Source of the DNA: Phoronis australis
Lineage: Eukaryota; Phoronida; Phoronidae
Reading direction: 5' to 3'
Assembly (NCBI GenBank): GCA_002633005.1
Contig: NMRA01000433.1
Span: 171,615-235,614 of the forward strand
Length of the DNA: 64,000 nucleotides
Positions 1 through 9,559 of the stretch are shown piece by piece (the stretch's first letter is position 1; each line of letters begins with the position of its first letter). The notes below the pieces were generated by a model. It had not been told where the DNA came from. It was given only the letters and a program-made list of their open reading frames with translations, and made no database searches. The translations under genes were made by a program, and so were the position numbers.

Positions 1-1219
1 CGATGGCCTTAGCACACTTTCAGTGCAGTCACGCAGTACGCATTTGAAAAACGATAGCAGTGCCAAATATGATATCAACCGAATCCGAATTATGTTAAGC
101 GTGACCTGACCGTGTTTTTCAGAAATATCCCTTATTAAACGGCAATTACTTAGTTTATTGCCAAAAAGCATTTCTGGGATTATTCGGTTGTTGGATGGGA
201 TAGACTCACTGAATTTATTAGCTTTGATAAAACAATAAAATATGTTGTCTTGTGACTTTATTACAACTCTCTCCGTGTTCTGCCAGTCATTCACTGAGAG
301 AATGCTGGCCGACTTAACCAGTTAAATACGCTTAAAATGATCTGCAATTTATTCACTGCGTTTAGCCCCGCAAGCCGAGCGAACAACTACGAACACGGAT
401 TTTCCGGGTGCGATTCTGCGCTGAGATTGATTTAAAAACTCAATTTTCTCGCCGATAATAACTATTTGAAATCATGTCCACTCATGCTTCTCTGCGCTTT
501 CTGGGTTCACGTAGGATTATACATGCTTGCATAGTTTATTGTTGGTTTCACAATAGTTCATGTTTATGCATCTAAAATATGTTAAGTTGACTGTGGAGTG
601 TGCACCGACCTTTATGAAAGGTGTGAGTTTTTGTTGTTTCTCAAGGGATCATACTCCTGAATAATACCGTACTGCAAACTTAAGGGTGAACTCGGGGCCA
701 TATAGAGAGGAAAGATAAAACCAGATGCTTTGAAGCTGTCATTGTATTATTTCAATAACCAGATGAGAAAATACAACGTGAAGAAAATTGCAGTTTCATG
801 TATCAAGTATTTTTTGACGAAACTGGACAACGCCAATATTCGACTGAATTTCGACGCGCACAACGGTTACCAAATATCTGTTTTTTGTTTTCAATTGGAA
901 TACCTTTCATTTCTGGTTAAGTCATAACAAAATCTCTACACGAGTTGCGTCATGTCTATTATCAAAATCGCAGAAACTTGCTTTACAAATCTACAGAAAA
1001 TGCGCTGCTAAGCGCAAAAAAGTTCCATTAAAGTCCGATAAAAATGGGACAAAAATACTACTTTATTGCGATAAAATGGTGACTTAAATTGCCGAATAAT
1101 TATGGCAAGGCATTTGTCCAAGTTTTTCAGTGTGCAAAGTTCTTTCAAAGTCTGTCCAGGTAATTTTGAAAACTACTGTACAAGATTTTCTATGCGTACT
1201 GTTATTTAGTCTTCACAGC
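1..1219. other. No gene recognised
   Basis: AT-rich sequence downstream of the lipase gene. A 65-codon open frame at 730-927 (plus) has no family resemblance, no splice context and ordinary composition; I see nothing coding here. Confidence 0.5.
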
Positions 1220-1225
1220 TTTATT
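1220..1225 (-). promoter_or_regulatory. Polyadenylation signal AATAAA of the lipase gene
   Basis: AATAAA on the minus strand shares its first A with the stop codon. This would give a very short 3' UTR. A hexamer placed directly at the stop supports this as the true gene end, with no further C-terminal domain exon. Confidence 0.6.
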
Positions 1226-1350
1226 TAATTTTTACAAGCGACTTTTTCGTCTGTGTTGCTTGGATCAGCATCTAAGTAGTATTTCGTGGGAGTCGTTGGT
1301 TTGAAGGCGTGATATCCCATGTGGTTGCCATCGCTTGTTTTACATCCGTT
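1225..1350 (-). CDS. Lipase exon 7: C terminus and stop
   Basis: Acceptor ggatttcag|AACGGA at 1350; open for 41 codons to TAA at 1227-1225. Begins NGCKTSDGNHMGYHAFKP and ends with KYYLDADPSNTDEKVACKN, matching the end of the lipase catalytic domain (CPQMGHYA...KFYLDTG). No PLAT domain follows; a polyadenylation hexamer overlaps the stop. Confidence 0.92.
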   Translation of the reverse strand, partial: NGCKTSDGNHMGYHAFKPTTPTKYYLDADPSNTDEKVACKN

Positions 1351-4300
1351 CTGAAATCCAGTACATAACTGATAGTTGATAAATATGCATTTCAGTCATC
1401 ATTGTTCTAAAAACTACACACCGAAATATCACAACGCCAATATGCCCAGTTCAAACTTTCGAGAATTGTACTAACCATGCCACCAGCTTTTCTACCTCCT
1501 TAAAAGAATGAGCTGAATTCGGGATACCGCCATTGTAGTTATCAAGTCACTACATCTTATACACGTGTACATGTACGAAAGAAGACAGCTGATGATAACT
1601 AACGACACTTTTATAAATTCTGAGAGGTATCATGGCGCTAAAATCACTCTTTCTGCCTTGCGTTGCCCACTGTTTAATTACAAACTAATGATTCGCTTAC
1701 CTGAAATTTATCATAGTCCTTGCACTTGAAACTTTTAAAGGCACAGTCTCCGGCTTTTACAGACATGAGATAGAATTTCCAAGCGTGCGAATGCTCATAG
1801 ATCTTAATCGGCGTCGGGTTGTGTCCGCCATTTGGGTAGAAATCAGCATGACCTTTGTCACTGTATGAGACTAACGTGTGAATCTCGTCCACGAAGTCAG
1901 CGTCAGAGGGATCTAAGGTGTCGTCTACGTCATCCTTATCGAAGCCATACTCTGCTGTATCCATGCCTGTCAACCAAAGCACGTGCATACATTTGAACTT
2001 GAATGCAACTGAACTTGTGCGCACCCAGCCTAAAGTATATGGGACTCGAATTTTTCAGTTTGTGGACCTTTTACTGAAAAAAACGGGTGATTAAAAAAAT
2101 ATAAAACGGGGTACTACGTTGAGACCTATGAATTGTGCATTTGCGCCGAATTCCTGTGGACTTTTCTCACGTTTTCTCGGACATTTTTTCTCTGAAGCGG
2201 ACCTTTTCGCCCACCTCGCCAAATGGGGGACTCGTTAGAGCGCGTAGTGCTGAACTGACACGAATACAATAGAATAAGACACAATAATGTAGAAATCAAC
2301 ACCGGTATATAAATCCAGGTTCTCTGTGAACGAATTATACGTGAGACAATAGTCCACATGACTTGCGCGGAATCTCTTTTTGTGTAGAACTGTTATGAGA
2401 CATTGTCTGGACGGGAAACTAATCTTAATATGAACTCGAAATTCGACTCGAAAAAATCGTATGCATGCGAATTAGTACTCGAATCATGGTGCGTGACTGG
2501 TTAGGTCTCGAATCAAGACTACATTCGAACACTAGATCCTGGGTCCAGATCAGCATAAGCCGCGTGAGTCTACCATATTCTACAGATGAAGACCTTACAA
2601 GGAGACCTACCTGAAATCCTGGCAGGTTTAGGGTTTAGGTGTTTTCCCACGAACCCTGACACCTGTCCGCCAAGACTGTGACCAATAAGGTGGAGGTCCT
2701 GTCTGGACGCACCGCCCTCTCGTTCAAGGAATTCTGCGCTCGTAAAACACAAGAAAACCACTTAGTATTCGAGGGAATGCGTTCCATAAAGCAAGTTCCT
2801 TGCGAGATAAATGACACCAAGAAAGTCATCAGGGATATTTAAAGGCACTTCAAGCGAAGTACAGCTTTTAATATACATGTACTTTCGAGTGTCTTGCGTC
2901 TACACAACCTGTCCTAGGGCATGGGGTTTAATCTCTGAACTCGTACTCGAATTAAAAATTATTTTGACATTTCCGAGCTCATAACAAGTGTACGTCTAAT
3001 TGTGTTTGTGTGTAATAGGCTTTAGGTGTATGAATATTTAATCCTTGTTCGTGCTCATTGACCACTGAAGCGAAAATCTGGAAGTTGATTTTAAGTTTGT
3101 AGCTAATTTAACTGTCACCTTATTGGAACTTACAAAAATTTCGTTAAAGTACCCGTAGACAGGGAAGCAGGTGGTTAAATTGAGTTCGTAGGAAAGTACC
3201 ACGGAATATACTTCGGCTTCAAGATTAGACGTCAGGTTCTGATGTGCAACGTCAATGTCAACGTACTGAGTCATCAGAATGTCGTCGCGTTTACCAAAAT
3301 TACTGACGTTCTGATTCAGTTCTCATCGTCATCGTCATTCTAACCGCAGTTATCACTGCCACAACCATGGTCAACGTCATCACCAATCCCAACGTCATTT
3401 TATCGTAATCTATTTTGCCCGGGGTACGCCACGAGCTATGTTGCAGAGTAAAACAAGAGGAGGATTGCGAATATTGTCATTTATTATGACGTAAATAGAT
3501 TTATCGTCACTGAATTTAGTAATCTATGTGCATTTCAGATTTAATGTGTTTATAAAACGCAATTATACTAATTCAGACAATGCAGCTGATTAATTAACTC
3601 CTCTTCTAAAGTTGCCCTCAAATGAATCCGAACCAATCTCACTGAAAAAACGTCTCGTTCCAGGAGAACTGATAACTAAATTAGGGGAAAGATGAATCGC
3701 CGATCTCACGGTTAAGCGCCAAGTATATCCCTGAACGCAGTTATCGTTATATCATGTAGTATGGCACACGCATTACCAATAACGTCGTAACAATCAGACA
3801 GAAAATCGCAGGATGTGGCTGTGCAGAGCACTCACTTTGTAAGAGCCTCGACCATTTTTAGTCACTGCCACAAATGCTTAAACTGTCACCATGTTCATTA
3901 ATCCCGTTATCGGCAAGATTCTGTATAACTCATCCAGGTGTAGAGGCAGGGATGGATCAAGAATTTTTTTAAAAAAGGGGGTCCAACTAAACATTTCGAA
4001 AATTCTAGTATTGATGTCACTCAAATCAAGGGAAAAGGGGGACCGGAACCCCTTGACCACCACCCCCCTCCTGGATCCAGCTATGAGAGATTACTTACCT
4101 ACAAACTGAGCAGTAATTCTACCAACAAATCGCGTGTGCCTGGCCGGTTTAACGTAGAACGGCATCCACGCAATCTTCCCCCAGTCAACGTAAATGATGT
4201 TCAGGTCTTCCTGCATAGAAAATATGAATTTTTAAATGTTTAGATGCAAGCAATCTATTAGTCCTTAAAGTATACAAGTATACAAGTATACAAGTATAAA

Positions 4301-6944
4301 AAACTAGATATCTACGAAGGAATTCTTGCTTCCAATAGTACTATGTACCTTCTCCAGTAGGGCATCCTTGAGAGGCTCCAACCACGTTGCCATTGGTGAC
4401 GATATCCCACCAAACCAGCCATGTATCAAGAATTTTGTTGGACGGTTACCGTCGAAGGAAGAGTCCTTCAAGCTTTTGGCGTCGTTGATTTTGATCACCT
4501 GTCTCGCATCATGATCTTTATTCTGCCTGCGTGAAACAAAAAGATTAAAATAAAATTCACTAAAAAATAAGAACGTGTGTTATTGAAAGTTTATAAAACA
4601 AAAAATCCTTTGTGGTCAGCTTTTCTTACCTTCCTATAAGTTCATAACATTGACATTTCAATCTGTCCGCTCACTGATACACAGTGGAAAACAGTGGAAA
4701 CACGTTGAATTTAATACTCTTGAGTAAAACTATTCCGCAGATATTCAAATTCATAATAAATTCAAAGCACTTTACCTGGTAAAAAGATAATAAAATATGT
4801 CACTGACTTCTGGCTCTCCTACAAAAGAAGTTGTACAAGTTATAATTGGTCTCTCAGACAGGTATTGCAGTGTGATGGTTGTCTCCACGCAAACTGAAAC
4901 GTGTTGCAGAATGCATAGTCCTTTACCAAGCACGCAGCTTGTGCACAATGCTGGCCGAGTGGGAACGTTTAGCTACCGTCTGCTCACTCTCCAGTAAAAC
5001 CAAGTGAGATATGTCGCGGAAACTTGTTTTATCTCGGCAACTTCGCACGATTCTAGGCTATTTTAATATGCCTGATATTCAATTGCTCTATATTCCTTGG
5101 GGTGACCTAATAAGAATGTCGCCATACATGTAAATTCATGCATTCAGGTAGCCACGCGGGACCCTCATCCTACGAACGCACCAAAGCTTAAGTCTGGGGG
5201 GGATTTAGAGGGTAACCAAACCGAACATGGACAATAACTAAGACGTTACATCTGAGATCCAAAATATCATCAAGTCACGGTACGTCGCACAAACACACAA
5301 TTCTTTTTTGGTATTTTCAGTTCTAATTCTCATCTGTTTTATTAACTGTGTTCTAATTGGAAATTTTATGCTAAGTGGGCACCTACTGTACTTTTTCGGA
5401 ATTGTTGGGCGTAAGCGCTATTTCGTTATTCTACTAGAAGTTCTTTTGTTGATCATGGTCGTTAAAATGAGCATTTCTGAATTCGTCTCCTTTGAACATC
5501 AAATTATTAACGGCCATTAACAAAGTTTCGCTTGCATCCCGATGCATTAATGTTTCATAATCAAAATTTAACTTAAAAGTCCCGTTGAAAATCTCGTACT
5601 TAACGAAGGTCTCCTCGTCATCATAACTGTAACAGTCACCGTGAGATAGTGGTATAGTTGTGAAGAGCTGAGAGGGAACCTCCCCCCCCCCATGCTTTAG
5701 TGCAAACAAAAGTTTAGTATATGGGATATAACCTTTTTACTCGAAATCGAGCATTTCGCTTTCTCATTCTCCTTTTCTATGAATTATCTGTTGTCATGTG
5801 CTTCAGTATATTATGGCACGAACAAACCATTGTGTAATCCAAATTTGCATTTGGTGACCCCCAAATTCGATGCTACAAACTAGCTTGAAAACTTGGGATT
5901 TGGAGTTCCGACTCATACTAATGAATTTAAGGCTGGGGTCAGCAAGTGCAAAATACATGTAGAGTTACACAGCCATTCACGTAAACTATAATGGACTTGA
6001 GCACAGAATAATACACATTTATCGTCAGTTTGTAGCAAATAGGAACAGGAAATGTGAAAAATAAATCACGATTTTTACTTAAAGGATTAGATCACACACT
6101 CTGATCTCGATCTTACGGATTCACTGTAGCTACCTGGAATGTATTCCTCAAAGATAGCTACTTGGAACATACTCTCAGCGAGAAATGTTGGTTTACCAAA
6201 CAGAAAAAATATTCGACCTACCGTCTCAGCCAACCAATAACTCGTGCAGATGCCATTTTTCAAGTGTGCATGAAGTCTGGGAATGTTTTCTCACGAAGAC
6301 TTCCATGATTATGCGCTTTCACGAGATTCTCGCGTTTATGGCACGGAGCCTGTTACCCTGGGTCCTGTGAAGCGCTGTTTGCACTGTCCGAGTTGTACAC
6401 GGAAATCGTATAGAGGTATTTGAATTGAACCATGTGGATAGCACTTAATACCGACCGGAATAGAAGCTTACATCCATGGTTCTCGCAGATGCGGGACTTG
6501 CATTCGACGGGAAGCCATTTTTGTCAGCAAAGAGGCCAGTGACGACAAGTACACATAGGTTTAATATTTTGAAATAAGTTTGCCTATATTCAAAACATCA
6601 ATTCTGTTAAACAGGAAAGTACTCGAGGGGGACGCAGGATGACGACTTGCCCTCTCATTTTGCTGCCAGGGAACAATCTCGTCAGAAAAAATATTCTATT
6701 TCTCCCTTACTGTCGCAAGTTTGAGTAAACTTCACGTTCTTACATTTCTAAAATGACGTATCTCGATATACACATATACTACTTAGTAAAAGTACATGTA
6801 GGCTTGTTGCTTCTTTACGATCAGCATCCCACCTATTTTTTACTTCTACATCACTGGTTCACAAGATTAATTTAGAGACAGAATCCTACCTAAAGCGGGG
6901 CTCGCAACCAACGCCAAAAATACCGTGCACGCAATCGCCTTCAT
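1225..6944 (-). CDS. Secreted pancreatic-lipase-family enzyme (lipase/phospholipase A1-like), 7 exons
   Basis: Alpha/beta-hydrolase of the pancreatic lipase family, expected to hydrolyse acyl esters of lipids outside the cell. Exons on the minus strand: 6944-6890, about 6545-6452, 4526-4349, 4210-4099, 2733-2611, 1966-1701, 1350-1225. The last five join in phase (0,1,1,0) to about 268 residues. Visible family hallmarks in order: a signal peptide, PTKFLIHGW strand and oxyanion region, IIYVDWG, FVEFLEREG, the nucleophile box HLIGHSLGG (Ser), RISGMDTAEYGF (acid Asp), LDPSDADFVDEIHT, DFYPNGG, and YEHSHAWKFY (probable catalytic His). The protein stops after the GYHAF...KYYLDAD strand, so the C-terminal PLAT domain of vertebrate pancreatic lipase is missing; length (about 320 residues) resembles invertebrate PLA1-like enzymes. 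The conserved Cys just before the catalytic His is Tyr here. Substrate cannot be told from sequence. Family assignment is firm; the junction of exons 1 and 2 is not resolved. Confidence 0.9.
1701..1966 (-). CDS. Lipase exon 6: catalytic Asp and His
   Basis: Acceptor ttgacag|GCATGG at 1966, donor TTTCAG|GTAAGC at 1701, phase 1 in and 0 out. Joined to exon 5 it reads RISG|MDTAEYGF; the Asp is the acid residue of the triad. LDPSDADFVDEIHT and HADFYPNGG are near-identical to vertebrate lipase blocks. YEHSHAWKFY holds the probable catalytic His. Confidence 0.95.
2040..2240 (-). repeat. Dispersed repeat, copy A
   Basis: On the minus strand this stretch has the run TTTGGCGAGGTGGGCGAAAA, then GGTCCGC.TCAGAGAAA and AATTCGGCG.AAATGCACA. 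The same order with substitutions occurs on the plus strand at about 17128-17290. Lies in the lipase intron between exons 5 and 6. Element class unknown. Confidence 0.6.
2611..2733 (-). CDS. Lipase exon 5: nucleophile elbow GHSLG
   Basis: Acceptor gcgcag|AATTCC at 2733, donor TTTCAG|GTAGGT at 2611, phase 1 at both ends. Encodes EFLEREGGASRQDLHLIGHS then LGGQVSGFVGKHL. The Ser of GHSLG is the expected catalytic nucleophile. Confidence 0.95.
3038..3274 (-). other. CUB-like open frame inside lipase intron 4
   Basis: 78-codon frame between lipase exons 4 and 5, same strand. The C-terminal half reads CFPVYGYFNEIF then SSNKVTVKL...SRFSLQWS, which resembles the end of a CUB domain (C.......I.SS.N.LTV.F.....GF...W). 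A strong donor-like GTAAGT follows FNEIF. It is not part of the lipase fold and both flanking lipase exons join without it. It could be an exon of another gene, an alternative exon or a relic. Confidence 0.35.
4099..4210 (-). CDS. Lipase exon 4: VDW strand
   Basis: Acceptor tgcag|GAAGAC at 4210, donor GTAG|GTAAGT at 4099, phase 1. Encodes EDLNIIYVDWGKIAW and ends with FVGRITAQFV. It matches the vertebrate stretch CICVDWKGG...IVGAEVAYFVE, and the split codon gives the expected E of FVEFL with exon 5. Confidence 0.94.
4266..4300. repeat. Short tandem repeat, unit TATACAAG
   Basis: Four tandem units of an eight-base motif in the intron between lipase exons 3 and 4. Confidence 0.85.
4349..4526 (-). 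CDS. Lipase exon 3: oxyanion-hole strand
   Basis: Acceptor cgcag|G at 4526 (a second AG four bases on is possible) and donor GAGAAG|GTACAT at 4349, phase 0. Encodes INDAKSLKDSSFDGNRPTKF followed by LIHGWFGG, the strand that contributes the oxyanion hole in pancreatic-type lipases (RFIIHGF in vertebrates). Confidence 0.93.
5434..5709 (-). other. Unassigned open frame inside lipase intron 2
   Basis: 91-codon frame with a possible acceptor ttccctctcag before LFTTIPLSHGDCYSYDDEET, then FVKYEIFNGTF, ending at TAG 5434. An AATAAA on the minus strand lies about 95 bases downstream, so it could be a terminal exon. FVKYEIFNGTF resembles both a PLAT strand of vertebrate pancreatic lipase (KQYEIFKGTL) and the YVEIYDG strand of CUB domains. 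Function unknown. Confidence 0.3.
5965..6085. repeat. Dispersed repeat shared with 24525-24640
   Basis: CACGTAAACTATAATGGACT, TTGAGCACAGAATAATA and GGAACAGGAAATGTGAAAAA recur with small changes at 24525-24640 in a laminin intron, same orientation. Class unknown. Confidence 0.6.
6452..6545 (-). CDS. Lipase exon 2: N-terminal strand of catalytic domain
   Basis: The frame reads TGLFADKNGFPSNASPASAR then TMDVSFYSGR. It ends at donor CG|GTATTA (6452, phase 2) and joins exon 3 as FYSGRQNKDHDARQ, matching the family pattern SP...F.LYTRQN. The 5' border is uncertain: the frame is open back to an AG near 6580, but that acceptor has the wrong phase for exon 1. Placement rests on the family pattern and the phase match to exon 3. 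Confidence 0.55.
6890..6944 (-). CDS. Lipase exon 1: start codon and signal peptide
   Basis: ATG at 6944 opens MKAIACTVFLALVASPALG, a textbook signal peptide (one Lys, hydrophobic core, small residues before cleavage). The reading frame ends at a good donor (TTAG|GTAGGA) at 6890 in phase 1. It belongs to the lipase by position and by the need for a secretion signal. The phase does not match the nearest acceptor of exon 2, so a small exon or a different acceptor may lie between. Confidence 0.7.
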
Positions 6945-8779
6945 AATCAGGGTAGCGACAGTGTGTTCATGTGAATTGCAAACCTGCAACACGGCGTTTT
7001 TAAATGTGTGGTCAACTTATGTGAGAAAAGTAAAATGCCAAGATAAGAACTGATAGTCTTGTCGGTCTACTTTCTAAAAATACCTTTGAACTTGTTTGCT
7101 CCTGTTTAATTGTGGACATTACTTCACTGAAAAGTTTACATTTCGTGTTCTCCAATGAAAAAGTTGTAAAAATTCAGATGACAACTACAGTGTAGTTGCG
7201 ACTGGCACCTTAAACTTATATGGTTACGTACAGAACCACCGCATTTTTCATTTTTTATATGCATGTTGAAAAACTATGTTGTCTTTGAAATCATTTTGAC
7301 TTTGGTCATTTGAAATGCAGTAATTTGCGTATTGTAGATAAAAATGTTGTCGTGTCGGCATATACACCAATCATTCTTAGGATGAATGTTTTATATGCCA
7401 TTCTTATTATTATATAGAAAAAGAGAACGAAAAGTTCAACAGATTTGAAGATGGTTATTAGAACTCGAGAAAGGATTGTTTTTGAGCAAATATTCAAAAA
7501 GGTTTGCCTCTGTTTTCTAGGTCAAAATTCAACGAACAACACTTTTGGTGCCGTCGTCTGCCATTTTTCAAGATGGCCGCTAGTTCGCTTTGAGTCACAA
7601 CTTCAGTGAAGCTCCGGAAACTGCCATCAATAATCTGTTGATGACAAAAAATGAAATACTCGTAACACAAGGTCAAGTAAGAGCAATAAAAATGCGAACG
7701 GTGCACACTCAGACCCTCTCATACAATAAGCCAGTGATACCATGTGACCGCAACCCATGAAAACATAATATCAGGTGCTGCATGAGACAGCTTTGCAGGT
7801 TTTCCAGCTATCTTCTATAATAATAATAACAATAACAATAACAATTATAATATTAATAATAATAACAATAATAATAATGTTTGTTGTACATCGTAGGCTT
7901 TGCCTACTCATACATACAATGTAAATACATAAATTCAAACGTATATTAAGAATATTTACACGGAGAGAAGTTCTTTCCTTAAAGCCGCCATAGCCTTCTG
8001 AATATACAATGCGAGGCGCTGGATGCTGTCATGATACTTCTGATGGAATATCCTAACAAGAATGTTGACAGACTTTTTGTTTACATGCGTATTAGCTTGT
8101 AGGAATGCGATGTTGTTCTGAGTGGCGGATTTAGATGGAATTGTAAGGGAAACACAGTTCCTTAAAATTGTAACATTTCATAATTAAGTCGTCTCAATTA
8201 AAATTCAAAAGATTAATCAATTTCCTGCGTCATATGCTTTGTTTGCATATTTCAAAGAACGAATTCTAGTCAACAATCTTGCCTCTTCACATAGGATCCC
8301 AAACTTGTTGGATCGATCACAACAGCAGTGCCATTAACATCTGATTTTTCCTCAACTTGCCAAGAACAAAAAGGGAATCCATGCACATAGCTTCATGTTA
8401 TCTTGTTTAGAACCAGAGCAGTTAAGGTCATGCCTATCTTTACAAGTGACGATGGCTGTCAAATAACAGGTGCTGTCACCGGTTGTGATCGAACGTGACC
8501 CCAGGCACTCGTCCATAAAAATTATACATTCATGTTCCGTTTTTCACGAGTTTGAAAACCACACTAACTTGAAACGTGCACAGTCGATAAAGATAGGTTG
8601 AGAAAAATGGCGACTTTCTTATCAGCGTCATTGGTCAATCCCTGTTCTTGTTTGTGAGAGAGTGATACTCAAGATATTGGCGATGACATTCAAAAAGAGC
8701 ATATATAATGATGAAGAGAAGTCGTGACAATGAAAACGATGAAGAAGGAGATGGGCATTATGTTTTACGGTGACTTCAT
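6945..8779. other. Lipase upstream region, no gene recognised
   Basis: AT-rich sequence upstream of the lipase start codon. Apart from the microsatellite at 7816-7882, only short unrelated open frames are present. A promoter must lie here if 6944 is the true start, but no clear TATA or initiator can be defended. Confidence 0.45.
7816..7882. repeat. (AAT/AAC)n microsatellite
   Basis: Imperfect run of TAATAATAAC/AACAAT triplets between the lipase start and the GAT-rich tract. Confidence 0.85.
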
Positions 8780-9385
8780 GAGGCGGTAATGACTGCTGTT
8801 GAAAATGACTGTGTTGGTGATAGTTGATGGCTGAAAACCGAGGTTGGCGGCGGTGATGGTTTATCAATTGTGGCAATGGAAAGTGAAATGATGTTGGCGA
8901 TGATGATGGTGATGATGATGATGATAATGATGCCGGTGGTGGTTAGGGTAATGATCACAACGAGGGCGACGATGATTATGATTATGATGATGATGATGAT
9001 AATGACTTAGCTGATGACGATGATGACAATGATGATAGTTATGTAGAGGTTTATGGTTATGATAACGATAGTGATTCTGATACGATATGACGATGGTGGT
9101 GATGCTGATGATGACGATCATGATAATGGTTATGGTGATGGAGATTGTGATGATATTGGCAGTAACGGTTTTGTTGTGGTGGTGACTGCGAATGGAGAGA
9201 TGAAGGTGTTGATGAAATTGGTAATGATGTTCATAATAACGATAGCGATGACGACAATGACGATGGTGATGGTAACCATGGTGGTAGAGGTGATGTTGGA
9301 AATGATGATGGTGGTGGTGATGGTAACGGTGATTATAATAATCATGATGCAGGAGCTGCTACTGGTGATAATGGTGCTGATGATA
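8780..9385. repeat. GAT/GGT-rich simple-sequence tract
   Basis: About 600 bases of imperfect GAT, GATGAT and GGT triplets with ATT/ATA interruptions. It produces long low-complexity open frames in several frames on both strands (Asp/Met/Val-rich or His/Ile/Thr-rich), which are artefacts of the triplet period rather than genes. Confidence 0.9.
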
Positions 9386-9559
9386 ACTGCCAGCGATTAT
9401 CATGAGAATGATTCTTTGATAAGTTTCAGAAACAGAAATTAACATTGGAATACAATAGAAAAGAAAAGAAAATAAAAAAAACGGAAACACATTCACTTTT
9501 ACATTCACACACACCAGTTCTATTTCAATTTATACTGAATGCACAAGGGTTTTAAAAAA

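Noticed and set aside
9053-9442. 129-codon Met/Val/Asp-rich open frame and its minus-strand partners
   Set aside because: Arises from the GAT/GGT simple-sequence tract; open in several frames on both strands with no splice or domain signal.
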